Of a stretch of 64,000 nt of DNA, positions 51,971-61,271 are shown piece by piece. The DNA lies in assembly GCA_963801065.1 (NCBI GenBank), contig CAWDDG010000004.1:310001-374000 (forward strand), read 5' to 3'. The notes under the pieces are model-generated. The model was given only the letters and a program-made list of their open reading frames with translations, was not told the origin of the DNA and did no database searches. The translations under genes and the position numbers were made by a program. The stretch's first letter is position 1; each line of letters begins with the position of its first letter. The DNA is from CAWDDG01 sp963801065. Its GTDB lineage: Bacteria; Actinomycetota; Actinomycetes; Jiangellales; Jiangellaceae.

Positions 51971-52324
51971 TCACACCGACTCGAGCGTCCGGCCGTCGAA
52001 CAGGGCCTCGGCCATGTGCTCGCCCTCGTTGACCAAAGCGACGAGGTACTCGCGCATGTCCCTGCCCAGGACCGCGATGTCGGCGGCGCCGAATCCGGCG
52101 ACGCGCGCCAGTGCTTCGATGTCAGCGAGCTCCGCCTCGACCACGGTCTCGGTGACCTCGTCGACGTCGACCCCGCACGCTTGCGCCAGGCTCGCAATCG
52201 TCTCCCCACGGTCCAACGCCATCTGCAGAGCAGCCGGGGTGACACCGAGCGTCTCTGCCGCTGTCGATAGAGCCCACATGCCATCGTCCTCTCCAAGGAG
52301 GTGTGCCTGGTCGATGCGGCTCAT
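51971..52324 (-). CDS. hypothetical protein, helical
   Basis: A 117-residue soluble protein I do not recognise. It starts ATG 52324 (or 52348) and is mostly helical: SRIDQAHLLGEDDGMWALST, TPAALQMALDRGETIASLAQ, DVDEVTETVVEAELADIEAL. The segment RGETIASLAQACGVDVDEVT resembles a small domain with repeated helix-turn pairs, as in some regulators or LysM-like modules, but the match is weak. Convergent with the GNAT gene; about 70 bp upstream of the BrkB-like gene end. Confidence 0.55.
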   Translation of the reverse strand: MSRIDQAHLLGEDDGMWALSTAAETLGVTPAALQMALDRGETIASLAQACGVDVDEVTETVVEAELADIEALARVAGFGAADIAVLGRDMREYLVALVNEGEHMAEALFDGRTLESV

Positions 52325-52395
52325 CCTTGGCGCAGAGCCTGAGAGCATCCGAGGAGCAGGCTGAGGAATTGCTGTGAGAACGACCGGTACTGCGA

Positions 52396-53283
52396 CTACA
52401 GGGACCCGGTCGATGGTTCGGCATCCGCCCGGCCACGCACGTGCCGGCCGAGCCAGCCTCGGTCAGTCGCCACCGCCCACCCGACGACCGTCGCGACGAC
52501 GACGATGAAGGACAGCACGAACAGCCACGTCAGGTACGTGAACGCGACGCCGATCGGACCGAAGCGCGTGGCACTCGACGTCAACGCGACGGGCATGTAG
52601 ATCCCCGATGCATACACGGCGGCAACGAACCCCACCCCGGAGACCAGTGCGCCGGGGACGAGCATCCGCGGCTTGACCTGCGCCGCGAGGAGTAACCACG
52701 GGACGAAGCCCCAGAGGGCGGCGTTGATCAGGAAGGTCAACAGGACGACGGTCGCTGACTCGTACGTGCTGCCCGATGCGGCGAGCACGGCGGCGCGCAC
52801 GATCACCACGGACAGCGCGATGGACAGGACTGCCGCGATCCACCGCCACGCCGACCCGACGCCGGGCTTCGGCGCATCCCATACCCGGCAGTACATCCGC
52901 ACGAGCGCCCTCGAGAAGCTCGTCGCCGACACCAGCACGATCAAGCCTCCGATGACACCGATGGTTCCAGACGTCGGGCCCCGGTTGTCGAGCGCCTGAT
53001 CCACCACCGGCTGCACGGACTCCGGCAGGCCCAGGTGGTCGACAATCGCGTCGCCCATCGCCGCGGCCTGCTCAGGCAGGAGCGACGCGAGCACGATGAG
53101 GACCGGCAGAACGGAGATGAAGGCCTGCGCAGCCAGGGTCATGGCCCGGTCGAAGATCTCGATCTCGATGATGCCCCGGAACGTGCGCTCGCCCAGCCGG
53201 CCGGGTTCGGTGCGGCGCAGCCACCCGACCAGACGGGGGAGAGGTCGAGCCGCTGTGCCCGGTCCGCTCTCGGTGCGTGTCAT
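52396..53283 (-). CDS. YihY/BrkB-family membrane protein
   Basis: A 295-residue membrane protein with six helices, including FISVLPVLIVLASLLPEQAA, GVIGGLIVLVSATSFSRALV and FVLSFIVVVATVVGWAVATD. The pattern and the segment ALVRMYCRVWDAP fit the BrkB/YihY family, whose function is unsettled. Start ATG 53283; the frame is open to 53622 but without homology. Lies between a hypothetical gene and the end of kdpE, all on the minus strand. Confidence 0.85.
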   Translation of the reverse strand: MTRTESGPGTAARPLPRLVGWLRRTEPGRLGERTFRGIIEIEIFDRAMTLAAQAFISVLPVLIVLASLLPEQAAAMGDAIVDHLGLPESVQPVVDQALDNRGPTSGTIGVIGGLIVLVSATSFSRALVRMYCRVWDAPKPGVGSAWRWIAAVLSIALSVVIVRAAVLAASGSTYESATVVLLTFLINAALWGFVPWLLLAAQVKPRMLVPGALVSGVGFVAAVYASGIYMPVALTSSATRFGPIGVAFTYLTWLFVLSFIVVVATVVGWAVATDRGWLGRHVRGRADAEPSTGSL

Positions 53284-53411
53284 GAGCTCCCCACCCCCGG
53301 CTACCACTCCCGCATGCCCGACCGCCGGCCGGTCGTCACCATGGTGGCGCAGAGATCGGGTGCGGATCGAGATCTCGGCCTCGGTACGCGCCAGTGCCGA
53401 GCAGCGCGCGG

Positions 53412-54086
53412 TCACACCTCGAAGCGGTAACCCATCCCGGGTTCGGTGATGATGTGCCGCGGATGGGATGGGTCCACCTCGAGCTTTCGCCGCAGCTGGG
53501 CGGTGTAGACCCGAAGGTAGTTGGTCTCCGAGTTGTAGGCGGGACCCCAGACCTCGTGCAGCAGCTGCTGGCGGCCGACCAGGCGGCCCTGCGCCCGGAC
53601 GAGCACCTCGAGCAGTCCCCATTCGGTGGGGGTCAGCCTCACGTCGGCACCCGCGCGGATGACCTTCTTGCGGGCCAGGTCGATGGTGAGTTCCCCGGCC
53701 GTGACGACGGCCTCCTCCTCAGCCGGAGCGACTCGCCGGATCGCGGCCCGAAGCCGAGCGAGCAGCTCGTCCATGCCGAACGGCTTGGTCATGTAGTCGT
53801 CGGCGCCCGCGTCGAGCGCCTCGACCTTGTCGTCGGAGTCCTGCCGCGCGGACAGCACGATGATCGGCACCCTGGTCCACCCGCGCAGACCGCGGATCAC
53901 CTCGACGCCGTCGAGGTCGGGCAGCCCGAGGTCGAGCACGACGACGTCGGGATGCTTGCCGGCCGCAACCTCGAGCGCACTCCGGCCGTTGTGAGCCGAC
54001 ACGACCTCCCAGCCCCGCGCGCGCAGGTTGATCGCCAGCGCGCGCACCAGGGTCGGCTCGTCGTCGACGACCAGCACCCTGCTCAC
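53412..54086 (-). CDS. kdpE: KdpE response regulator
   Basis: A 224-residue OmpR-family regulator. The receiver domain has VLVVDDEPTLVRAL, the phosphorylated Asp in PDVVVLDLGLPDLDG and the Lys in YMTKPFG. The winged helix follows (LTPTEWGLLEVLVRAQGRLV, NYLRVYTAQLRRKLE). It is phosphorylated by KdpD and switches on the kdp operon under K+ limitation. Last gene of the operon; the GTG start 54086 overlaps the kdpD stop (GTGA). Confidence 0.95.
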   Translation of the reverse strand: MSRVLVVDDEPTLVRALAINLRARGWEVVSAHNGRSALEVAAGKHPDVVVLDLGLPDLDGVEVIRGLRGWTRVPIIVLSARQDSDDKVEALDAGADDYMTKPFGMDELLARLRAAIRRVAPAEEEAVVTAGELTIDLARKKVIRAGADVRLTPTEWGLLEVLVRAQGRLVGRQQLLHEVWGPAYNSETNYLRVYTAQLRRKLEVDPSHPRHIITEPGMGYRFEV

Positions 54087-56746
54087 TCAGCCACCTCGGC
54101 AGGACGAGGCGCGTCGAAGCCCTGGTCCACTTGTGGCGGCATTTGCACGTCTCCCGAGCCCTCGACACGTTCAGAACCCGCCACAAGTTGGTCGGCCGTG
54201 GGCATGGAGACGACCATGGTGAGGCCGCCCCCCGGCGTGTCCTCGGCGACCAGCGTGCCGCCCGCAGCGTCGACGAGCCCACGGGCGACGGCGAGGCCCA
54301 ATCCGACGCCGTCGCCGGCCGGCGTATCCCCCAGACGCTGGAACGACTGGAACATCCGCTCCTTGGCGTCGTCCGGGACCCCTGGTCCACGGTCCACGAC
54401 ACGCAGCTCGACTGTGGGGCCCAGCGCCGATGCCGTCACCAGCACCGGCGACTCCGGGGGCGAGTACTTCACCGCGTTCTCGACCACGTTGGCGATCGAC
54501 CGTTCGACCAGGCCGGGGTCCGTGACCACGAGCGGCAGAGTCTCGGGGACGTCGATGCGGACCCGCTCGCGGGGGATGCCTTCGGTCGCGCGCGGGACGA
54601 TCTCATCCAGGCTGACCCGGCGGGTGAGTGGACGGACCGCGCCGGCTTGCAACCGGGACAGGTCGAGCAGGTTGTCGATGAGCCGTTCCAGCCGCCCGCT
54701 CGCGGTCTCCACCGTCTCCAACAGCTCGGCCTCGTCGTCAGCGCTCCACGTGACATCGGTCTGGCGCAGGCTGCTGACGGCTGCCCGGATCGACGCCAGC
54801 GGCGTGCGGAGGTCGTGCGAGACGGCGGCCAGCAAAGCCGTGCGAGTGGCATTGCCCTGCTCGATCTGCCGGGCCTCGCTCGCCTGCCGCCGCAGCCGCT
54901 CGCGGTCCAGGACGACGGCAGCCTGCGCGGCGAAGGCCTCGAGGACCCGGCGGTCGTCGGCTGGCAGGACCCGACCGCGCATGGCCAGGGCGAGGGTCGG
55001 CGACACCGAGACCTCGACATCGGCCTCCTCCGGCACCTTGCACGGCGACGGGCCGGACGCGGCCACCTGGTGCCAGGGCGACCGGTCGTCATCGCGCTCG
55101 AGGAGTGCCACCGAGGTCATGCCGAACGTCTCGCGCAGCCGCCCCAGGACTGCCGCGACCGTGTTCTCACCACGCAGGATGCTGCCGGCCAGGACGCTCA
55201 GCGTCTCGGACTCCGCCTGGCTGTGTGCCGCCTGGACCGTGCGCCGGGCCGCCATGTCGACCACGGACGCCACGGCCACGGCCACCAGGACGAACACCAC
55301 CAGGGCGAGGGCGTTCGCCGGGTCGGCGATCGACCACGTGTGCACGGGCGGAGTCAAGTAGTAGTTGAGTAGGAGGCTGCCGAACACGGCCCCGGTGAGG
55401 GCGGGCCACAGCCCGCCCAGCAGGGCGATGCCGACGGTCAGCGTCAGGAAGAGCATCAGGTCCGTGGACAGGGCGTGGTCGCCGAACAGGCTGGTGAGAA
55501 TCACGGTGAGCACGACCGGGCCAAGCGCGGCCAGTGCCCACCCGGCGATCCGGCGGCGGCCCGCGAGGGCATCGGCACGTCGGGGCAGACGGTCGCCTCG
55601 GCCGTGAGCCTCGTCGTGCGTGACGATGTGCACGTCGATCGGCCCGGACATCCGGGTGACCGCGGCACCCACGCCTTCGCTGAACAGCGCTTTCCACCTG
55701 GCCCGGCGGCTGACGCCGATCACGATCAGCGCGGCGTTGACCCCGCGGGCGAACTCCAGGATCGCCTCGGGCACGTCGTCGCCGACCACCGTGTGGAACG
55801 TGCCGCCGAGGCTCTCGACCAACTCGCGCTGGCGAGCTACCGCGGCCGGGGAAGCCCCGGCCAGGCCGTCGCTGCGCGAGACATGGACGGCGAGCAGCTC
55901 GCCCCCGGCCCGGCGCCGCACCATCCGGCCGGCGCGGCGTAGCAGCGTCTCGCCCTCCGGGCCACCGGTCAGGGCGACGACCACGCGTTCCCGCGCAGGC
56001 CATGAATCGGCGATGCCGTGCTGCTCGCGGTACGCCTCCAGCGCGTCGTCGACCCGGTCGGCCAGCCACAGCAGGGCGAGCTCCCGCAGTGCGGTGAGGT
56101 TGCCGACCCGGAAGTAGTTCGCGAGCGCCGCGTCGATCTTCTCCGGTGCATAGACGTTGCCGTGCGCGAGACGTCGGCGCAGCGCCTCCGGCGTCATGTC
56201 GACGAGCTCGATCTGGTCGGCCCGGCGTACCACCTCGTCGGGGACGGTCTCGCGCTGCTTGACGCGGGTGATCGACTCGACCACGTCGTTCAGGGACTCG
56301 AGGTGCTGGATGTTCACGGTGGAGATGACGTCGATGCCGGCCTCGAGCAGCTCATCGATGTCCTGCCACCGCTTCTCGTGTCGCGAGCCCGGCACGTTGG
56401 TGTGGGCCAGCTCGTCGACCAGCGCCTGCTTCGGCGCCCTGGCGAGGATCGCGTCGAGGTCCATCTCGGTGAACTCGGCTCCGCGGTAGATGATCTTCCG
56501 CCGCGGGATGATCTCCATGCCCTCGAGGAGCTCGGCGGTGTGCGCACGACCGTGGGTCTCGACGAACCCGACCACGACATCGGTGCCGCGCTCGTGCCGC
56601 CGCCGGCCTTCGGACAGCATGTCGTAGGTCTTGCCGACACCTGGCGCCGCACCGAGATAGACGCGGAGCACACCTCGCCGCATGAGACCAGCATGCTCCA
56701 CGATGGCCTGTAATGCCGCAGGCACCGCCTCGCCCTGATTGATCAC
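54083..56746 (-). CDS. kdpD: KdpD sensor histidine kinase
   Basis: An 887-residue sensor. The N-terminal KdpD domain has the Walker-like GAAPGVGKT (33-40-type loop); a USP-like domain, four central helices (about 395-500), a GAF-like segment and the kinase core follow. The His is in LAAVSHDLRTPLAS, and the N box is SIANVVENAVKYSPP. It senses K+ limitation and controls KdpE. Start GTG 56746 overlaps the kdpC stop (GTGA). Full length for the family. Confidence 0.95.
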   Translation of the reverse strand: MINQGEAVPAALQAIVEHAGLMRRGVLRVYLGAAPGVGKTYDMLSEGRRRHERGTDVVVGFVETHGRAHTAELLEGMEIIPRRKIIYRGAEFTEMDLDAILARAPKQALVDELAHTNVPGSRHEKRWQDIDELLEAGIDVISTVNIQHLESLNDVVESITRVKQRETVPDEVVRRADQIELVDMTPEALRRRLAHGNVYAPEKIDAALANYFRVGNLTALRELALLWLADRVDDALEAYREQHGIADSWPARERVVVALTGGPEGETLLRRAGRMVRRRAGGELLAVHVSRSDGLAGASPAAVARQRELVESLGGTFHTVVGDDVPEAILEFARGVNAALIVIGVSRRARWKALFSEGVGAAVTRMSGPIDVHIVTHDEAHGRGDRLPRRADALAGRRRIAGWALAALGPVVLTVILTSLFGDHALSTDLMLFLTLTVGIALLGGLWPALTGAVFGSLLLNYYLTPPVHTWSIADPANALALVVFVLVAVAVASVVDMAARRTVQAAHSQAESETLSVLAGSILRGENTVAAVLGRLRETFGMTSVALLERDDDRSPWHQVAASGPSPCKVPEEADVEVSVSPTLALAMRGRVLPADDRRVLEAFAAQAAVVLDRERLRRQASEARQIEQGNATRTALLAAVSHDLRTPLASIRAAVSSLRQTDVTWSADDEAELLETVETASGRLERLIDNLLDLSRLQAGAVRPLTRRVSLDEIVPRATEGIPRERVRIDVPETLPLVVTDPGLVERSIANVVENAVKYSPPESPVLVTASALGPTVELRVVDRGPGVPDDAKERMFQSFQRLGDTPAGDGVGLGLAVARGLVDAAGGTLVAEDTPGGGLTMVVSMPTADQLVAGSERVEGSGDVQMPPQVDQGFDAPRPAEVAE

Positions 56747-57336
56747 TCGGAGAGGGCATCCACGGCGAGGTTGAGCTCGAGGACGTTGACCCGCTCACCG
56801 CCGAGGAAGCCGAGGATGCGGTTCTCCACATGGTCGTCGACGAGCCCGCGCACCTCGGCAACGTCCAGGCCGCGCTCGTCGGCGACCCGGTCGACCTGCT
56901 GGTACGCGTACTCAGTCGAGATGTGCGGGTCGAGTCCACTACCCGAAGCGGTCAGAGCGTCGGCCGGCACGTCGGCCGGGTCGACGCCGTCCTCGTCGGC
57001 CACCGCGGCCCGCCGCTCCTCGACCGCGGCGAGGAGGTCTTCGCTTTCCGGGCCCAGGTTCGAGCCTGCGGTGGCGAGCGGGTCGTAGCCGTCGCCGGCC
57101 GCCGACGGCCGCGAGTGGAACCACTCCGGGCCGTCGAAGGTCTGGCCGATCAGTGACGACCCGACGACCTCGCCGTCGCGCTCGATCATCGACCCGTTCG
57201 CCTGGTCGTTGAACAGCAGCTGTGAGATGCCGGTGACGACCAGCGGATAACCCAGGCCGAGCACCACCGTGAAGGCGAGCAGGACCCGCAGGCCTGCCCA
57301 GCTCTGGCGCAGCACGTTCGCGAACACCGAAGTCAC
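56743..57336 (-). CDS. kdpC: KdpC subunit of the potassium-transporting ATPase
   Basis: A 197-residue protein with one N-terminal helix (LRVLLAFTVVLGLGYPLVVTG) and an extracytoplasmic domain containing GQTFDGPEWFHSRPSA and SGSGLDPHISTEYAYQQVDR, the KdpC signatures. It stabilises the KdpAB complex. Start GTG 57336 overlaps the kdpB stop (GTGA). Confidence 0.95.
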   Translation of the reverse strand: MTSVFANVLRQSWAGLRVLLAFTVVLGLGYPLVVTGISQLLFNDQANGSMIERDGEVVGSSLIGQTFDGPEWFHSRPSAAGDGYDPLATAGSNLGPESEDLLAAVEERRAAVADEDGVDPADVPADALTASGSGLDPHISTEYAYQQVDRVADERGLDVAEVRGLVDDHVENRILGFLGGERVNVLELNLAVDALSE

Positions 57337-59444
57337 CCGATTCCAGGAATGGTCGAGACGAGGAGGTCGATCAGCTTGATCCCGATGAACGGCACGACGA
57401 TGCCGCCCAAGCCGTAGACCAGGGCGTTGCGCCGCAACAGGTCCGCAGCCGCTATCGGTCTGTACCGGACGCCCCGCAACGCGAGCGGGATCAAGGCGAC
57501 GATGATCAACGCGTTGAAGATGACGGCCGACAGGATCGCCGACTCCGGCGTCGCCAGCCGCATGATGTTGATCGAGTCGAGCTGCGGGTACACCGCCGCG
57601 AACATCGCCGGGATGATCGCGAAGTACTTCGCGATGTCGTTGGCGATCGAGAACGTCGTCAGGGCCCCACGGGTGATGAGCAGCTGCTTGCCGATCTCGA
57701 CGATCTCGATGAGCTTCGTCGGGTTCGAGTCGAGGTCGACCATGTTGCCGGCCTCTTTGGCAGCCGACGTGCCGGTGTTCATCGCAACCCCGACGTCGGC
57801 CTGGGCCAGCGCCGGCGCGTCGTTCGTTCCGTCACCGGTCATGGCGATGAGCCGCCCACCAGCCTGCTCGCGCTTGATCAGCGCCATCTTGTCCTCGGGC
57901 TTCGCCTCGGCCAGGAAGTCGTCGACACCGGCCTGCTCGGCAATGGCGCGAGCAGTCACCGGGTTGTCGCCGGTCACCATGACGGTGCGGATGCCCATGG
58001 CGCGCAGCTCGTCGAACCGCTCCCGCATGCCGTGCTTGACGACGTCGGCGAGGTGAACGACGCCCAGCGCGCGCGCCGCGCCGTCGGCGACCTCGGCGAC
58101 AACGAGCGGTGTTCCGCCAGCCGCGGCCACGTCGTCGACGAAGCCGTCGATCTCCGCACCAGGGCGGCCTCCGTGCTGGCGCACCCACGTGAGCACCGAC
58201 GCGGCAGCGCCCTTGCGGATCCGCCGGCCGCCGTCGAGGTCGACACCGGACATCCGGGTTTCGGCCGTGAACGGCACGAACGTGGCCTGCGGCAGCTCCC
58301 CGGCGGCTCGTTCGCGCAGCCCGAACTGCCGCTTCGCGAGAACGACGACGGACCGGCCCTCTGGCGTCGCGTCGGCCAGGCTCGCGAGCTGGGCGGCGTC
58401 CGCGAGCACGCCCGCCTCCACGCCGTCGACCGGCATGAACTCGGTGGCCTGCCGATCGCCGAATGTGATCGTGCCGGTCTTGTCCAGGAGCAGCACGTTG
58501 ACGTCTCCCGCCGCCTCGACCGCGCGTCCGGACACGGCGAGCACGTTGCGCTGGACCAACCTGTCCATGCCGGCGATGCCGATGGCCGAGAGAAGGGCGC
58601 CGATCGTCGTTGGGATCAGGCAGACGAGCAGCGCGACCAGCACGATCATCGACTGGAGCTGGCCGGCGAAGCCGGCGAACGGCTGCAACGTCGCCACCGC
58701 GAGCAGGAAGACGATCGTCAGGCTGGCCAGCAGGATGTTCAGCGCGATCTCGTTCGGCGTCTTCTGTCGGCGCGCGCCCTCGACCAGGGCGATCATCCGG
58801 TCGACGAAGCTCTCACCCTGCTTCGCGGTGATCTTGACCACGATCCGGTCCGACAGGACCTTGGTGCTACCGGTCACCGCGGACCGGTCGCCACCGGACT
58901 CGCGGATGACAGGCGCAGACTCGCCGGTGATCGCCGACTCGTCTACGCTCGCCACGCCCTCGATCACGTCACCGTCGCCGGGGATGACCTCCCCGGCCTC
59001 GACGACGACCAGGTCGCCCGGCTTCAGGCTCGCACTGGGAACGACGTTCTCAACGCCGCCGACGAGTTTGCGGGCTGGGGTGTCCTGCTTGGTGGCGCGC
59101 AGCGTCGCCGCCTGCGCCCGCCCGCGGCCCTCGGCCACGGCCTCCGCCAGGTTCGCGAAGATCACCGTGAACCACAGCCATGCGACCACCCACCACGAGA
59201 ATGTGCTCGGGTCGGCAATAGCGAGGACGGTGGTCAGCACGGCACCGACCTCGACGACGAACATGACCGGCGACTTGATCATGTGCCGCGGGTCGAGTTT
59301 CTTGATCGCATCGGGAAGGGAGGCCACGAGCTGGCGCGGGTCGAACAGGCCCACGCCGATCCGGCCGGGCAACTGCGCGGCATCCGCGCCGACAGTGGTG
59401 GTGGTTGTCACCGAACTCTCCGTCGTAGGACGTGGGGTGCTCAT
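57333..59444 (-). CDS. kdpB: KdpB catalytic P-type ATPase subunit
   Basis: A 703-residue P-type ATPase. TGES loop (SAITGESAPVI), phosphorylation site DKTGTITFGDR, TGDNPVTARAIA and MTGDGTNDAPALAQADVG hinge motif, with several helices. It powers high-affinity K+ uptake. The ATG at 59444 overlaps the kdpA stop (ATGA); the frame runs open further upstream, but that is the kdpA shadow. Confidence 0.96.
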   Translation of the reverse strand: MSTPRPTTESSVTTTTTVGADAAQLPGRIGVGLFDPRQLVASLPDAIKKLDPRHMIKSPVMFVVEVGAVLTTVLAIADPSTFSWWVVAWLWFTVIFANLAEAVAEGRGRAQAATLRATKQDTPARKLVGGVENVVPSASLKPGDLVVVEAGEVIPGDGDVIEGVASVDESAITGESAPVIRESGGDRSAVTGSTKVLSDRIVVKITAKQGESFVDRMIALVEGARRQKTPNEIALNILLASLTIVFLLAVATLQPFAGFAGQLQSMIVLVALLVCLIPTTIGALLSAIGIAGMDRLVQRNVLAVSGRAVEAAGDVNVLLLDKTGTITFGDRQATEFMPVDGVEAGVLADAAQLASLADATPEGRSVVVLAKRQFGLRERAAGELPQATFVPFTAETRMSGVDLDGGRRIRKGAAASVLTWVRQHGGRPGAEIDGFVDDVAAAGGTPLVVAEVADGAARALGVVHLADVVKHGMRERFDELRAMGIRTVMVTGDNPVTARAIAEQAGVDDFLAEAKPEDKMALIKREQAGGRLIAMTGDGTNDAPALAQADVGVAMNTGTSAAKEAGNMVDLDSNPTKLIEIVEIGKQLLITRGALTTFSIANDIAKYFAIIPAMFAAVYPQLDSINIMRLATPESAILSAVIFNALIIVALIPLALRGVRYRPIAAADLLRRNALVYGLGGIVVPFIGIKLIDLLVSTIPGIG

Positions 59445-61102
59445 ACCAGGGCCTCGGCAATCGGCCCGAGTGCGAGCGCGGGGAAGAAGGTCAGGCCTGC
59501 CACGACGAGGATCGTCGCGACGTGCAGGCCGACGAACAGCGGTTTGTGTGTCGGCAGCGTGCCGGCCGTCACCGGCGTCGGCCGCTGCTGGGCCAGCAAC
59601 CCGGCGAGCGCCAGGACGAACACGATCGGCAGGAACCGGCCGATCAGCATCGCCAGCCCGAGCGCCGTGTTGTAGAAGTCGGTAGCGACCCCGATGCCGG
59701 CGAAGGCACTGCCGTTGTTGTTGGCAGCCGAGGTGAAGGCGTACAACACCTCGGAGAAGCCGTGCGGTCCGGTGTTGAGGATCGTCTCCTGCGGTCCGTC
59801 GAACGACACCGCCAGAGCCGCGCCGATGAGCAGGGCGAACGGCACGGCGAGCACGTAGAGCGCCACCATTGTGATCTCCCGCCGGCCGATCTTCTTTCCG
59901 AGATACTCGGGAGTGCGACCGACCATGAGACCGGCCAGGAAGACCGCCAGGATGGCGAGCACGACGATGCCGTATAGGCCCGCGCCGACACCTCCAGGCG
60001 AAACCTCGCCGAGCATCATGTTGAACATCACCACTCCGCCACCGGCGGCCGTGAAGCTGTCGTGCGTCGAGTTGACCGCGCCGGTCGAGGTGCCTGTCGT
60101 CGATGCCGCGAACAGCGCCGATGCCCACGTGTCGAAGCGGACCTCCTTGCCCTCCATGGCGGCGCCGACGGCCTGGGGGACGGTGCCCGGGTGAGCGACC
60201 TCTGCCGCCGTCGTTGCGACCACGGACCCGGCCCACAGCACTGCGGCCGCGGCCAGGATCGCGTAGCCCTGACGCTTGTTCCCGACCATCCGGCCGTACG
60301 TACGCGGCAGGGCGGACGGGATGAGCAGTAGCAGGAAGATCTCGACCAGGTTGGTCCACGAGTTCGGGTTCTCGAACGGGTGCGCGGAGTTCGCGTTGAA
60401 GAAACCGCCACCGTTGGTGCCGAGTTCCTTGATGGCCTCCTGCGATGCGACCGGGCCGCCCATGATCGACTGGGAGCCACCGGTGAGCGTCGCGATCTCG
60501 TCCGCGCCGGTCAAGTTCTGGATCGCACCGCCGATCACCAGCACGAGGGCGAAGACGAAGGCGAGTGGCAGGAGGATGCGGAAGGTCCCGCGAGTCAGAT
60601 CGACCCAGAAGTTGCCGAGCCGGTCCGTCCTGGAGCGGACCAGGCCCCGGATCAGCGCGACGGCGACCGCCAGGCCGACCGCTGCGGACAAGAAGTTCTG
60701 CACGGCGAGACCCGCCATCTGGACCAGGTGGCCCATGGTGGACTCACCGGAGTACCACTGCCAGTTCGTGTTCGTGACGAACGAGACCGCGGTGTTGAAG
60801 GCACCGGCGGCGGGCACGTTCTCCATCCCCACCGAGAGCGGCAGGTTGCTCTGCAGCCTCTGGAAGCCGAACAGGAAGAGCACCGACACCAGCGAGAAGC
60901 CGAGCAGCGAGAGCAGGTAGGTGCTCCAACGCTGGTCGGCCTCGGGGTCCACACGGACCACGCGGTAGAAGCCGCGCTCGACAGCGAGGTGCCTGGTACT
61001 TGTGAATACCCGCGCCATGTAGTCGCCGAGCGGCTTGTGGACGACGGCGAGCAGGGCGATCAGCACCAGCAGCTGAACGATGCCCGCGGTCGTGGCGCTC
61101 AT
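59441..61102 (-). CDS. kdpA: KdpA potassium-channel subunit
   Basis: A 553-residue membrane protein with ten helices. Selectivity-type segments include NTNWQWYSGE, LGTNGGGFFNANSAHPFENP and TTGTSTGAVNS, the K+-binding loops of KdpA. It forms the K+ path of the complex. Start ATG 61102 overlaps the kdpF stop (TGATG). Confidence 0.96.
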   Translation of the reverse strand: MSATTAGIVQLLVLIALLAVVHKPLGDYMARVFTSTRHLAVERGFYRVVRVDPEADQRWSTYLLSLLGFSLVSVLFLFGFQRLQSNLPLSVGMENVPAAGAFNTAVSFVTNTNWQWYSGESTMGHLVQMAGLAVQNFLSAAVGLAVAVALIRGLVRSRTDRLGNFWVDLTRGTFRILLPLAFVFALVLVIGGAIQNLTGADEIATLTGGSQSIMGGPVASQEAIKELGTNGGGFFNANSAHPFENPNSWTNLVEIFLLLLIPSALPRTYGRMVGNKRQGYAILAAAAVLWAGSVVATTAAEVAHPGTVPQAVGAAMEGKEVRFDTWASALFAASTTGTSTGAVNSTHDSFTAAGGGVVMFNMMLGEVSPGGVGAGLYGIVVLAILAVFLAGLMVGRTPEYLGKKIGRREITMVALYVLAVPFALLIGAALAVSFDGPQETILNTGPHGFSEVLYAFTSAANNNGSAFAGIGVATDFYNTALGLAMLIGRFLPIVFVLALAGLLAQQRPTPVTAGTLPTHKPLFVGLHVATILVVAGLTFFPALALGPIAEALV

Positions 61103-61191
61103 CAGAACCTCTCCGGAAAGAGCAGGGCGACCAGCAAGTAGCCAATCAAGATCACGGCAAGCACGAGGCCGGCCACGTTCTCAGCGCTCAC
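61102..61191 (-). CDS. kdpF: KdpF small stabilising subunit
   Basis: A 29-residue single-helix protein from GTG 61191: SAENVAGLVLAVILIGYLLV then ALLFPERF. The closing PERF after a hydrophobic helix is the actinobacterial KdpF mark. It binds the KdpABC complex. Its stop codon overlaps the kdpA start by one base, and its GTG overlaps the upstream small gene stop (GTGA). Confidence 0.85.
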   Translation of the reverse strand: MSAENVAGLVLAVILIGYLLVALLFPERF

Positions 61192-61271
61192 AGCCGTTCC
61201 AGCCCCTTCACCAGCAGGGCGACCACGGCGAAGAACGCCAGGGTCACACCGATGAAGATCACATCCTGCAT
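61188..61271 (-). CDS. 27-residue membrane peptide gene upstream of kdpF
   Basis: ATG 61271, preceded by GGAGAGGT, opens a 27-codon frame: QDVIFIGVTLAFFAVVALLV then KGLERL and TGA. It is one hydrophobic helix followed by a basic tail. The stop overlaps kdpF by four bases (GTGA), so it is the first gene of the operon and its translation is coupled to the rest. Size and placement suggest an extra small Kdp subunit or a leader peptide. It is too short for routine gene calls. Confidence 0.65.
   Translation of the reverse strand: MQDVIFIGVTLAFFAVVALLVKGLERL

Noticed and set aside
53319..53335. CGACCG-CCGGC-CGGTCG hairpin after kdpE
   Set aside because: Only a 6-bp stem without a U-run; such short GC dyads are expected by chance in this sequence.
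59445..60359. N-terminal extension of kdpB
   Set aside because: The frame is open, but the residues are an out-of-frame reading of kdpA; the ATGA overlap marks the real start.
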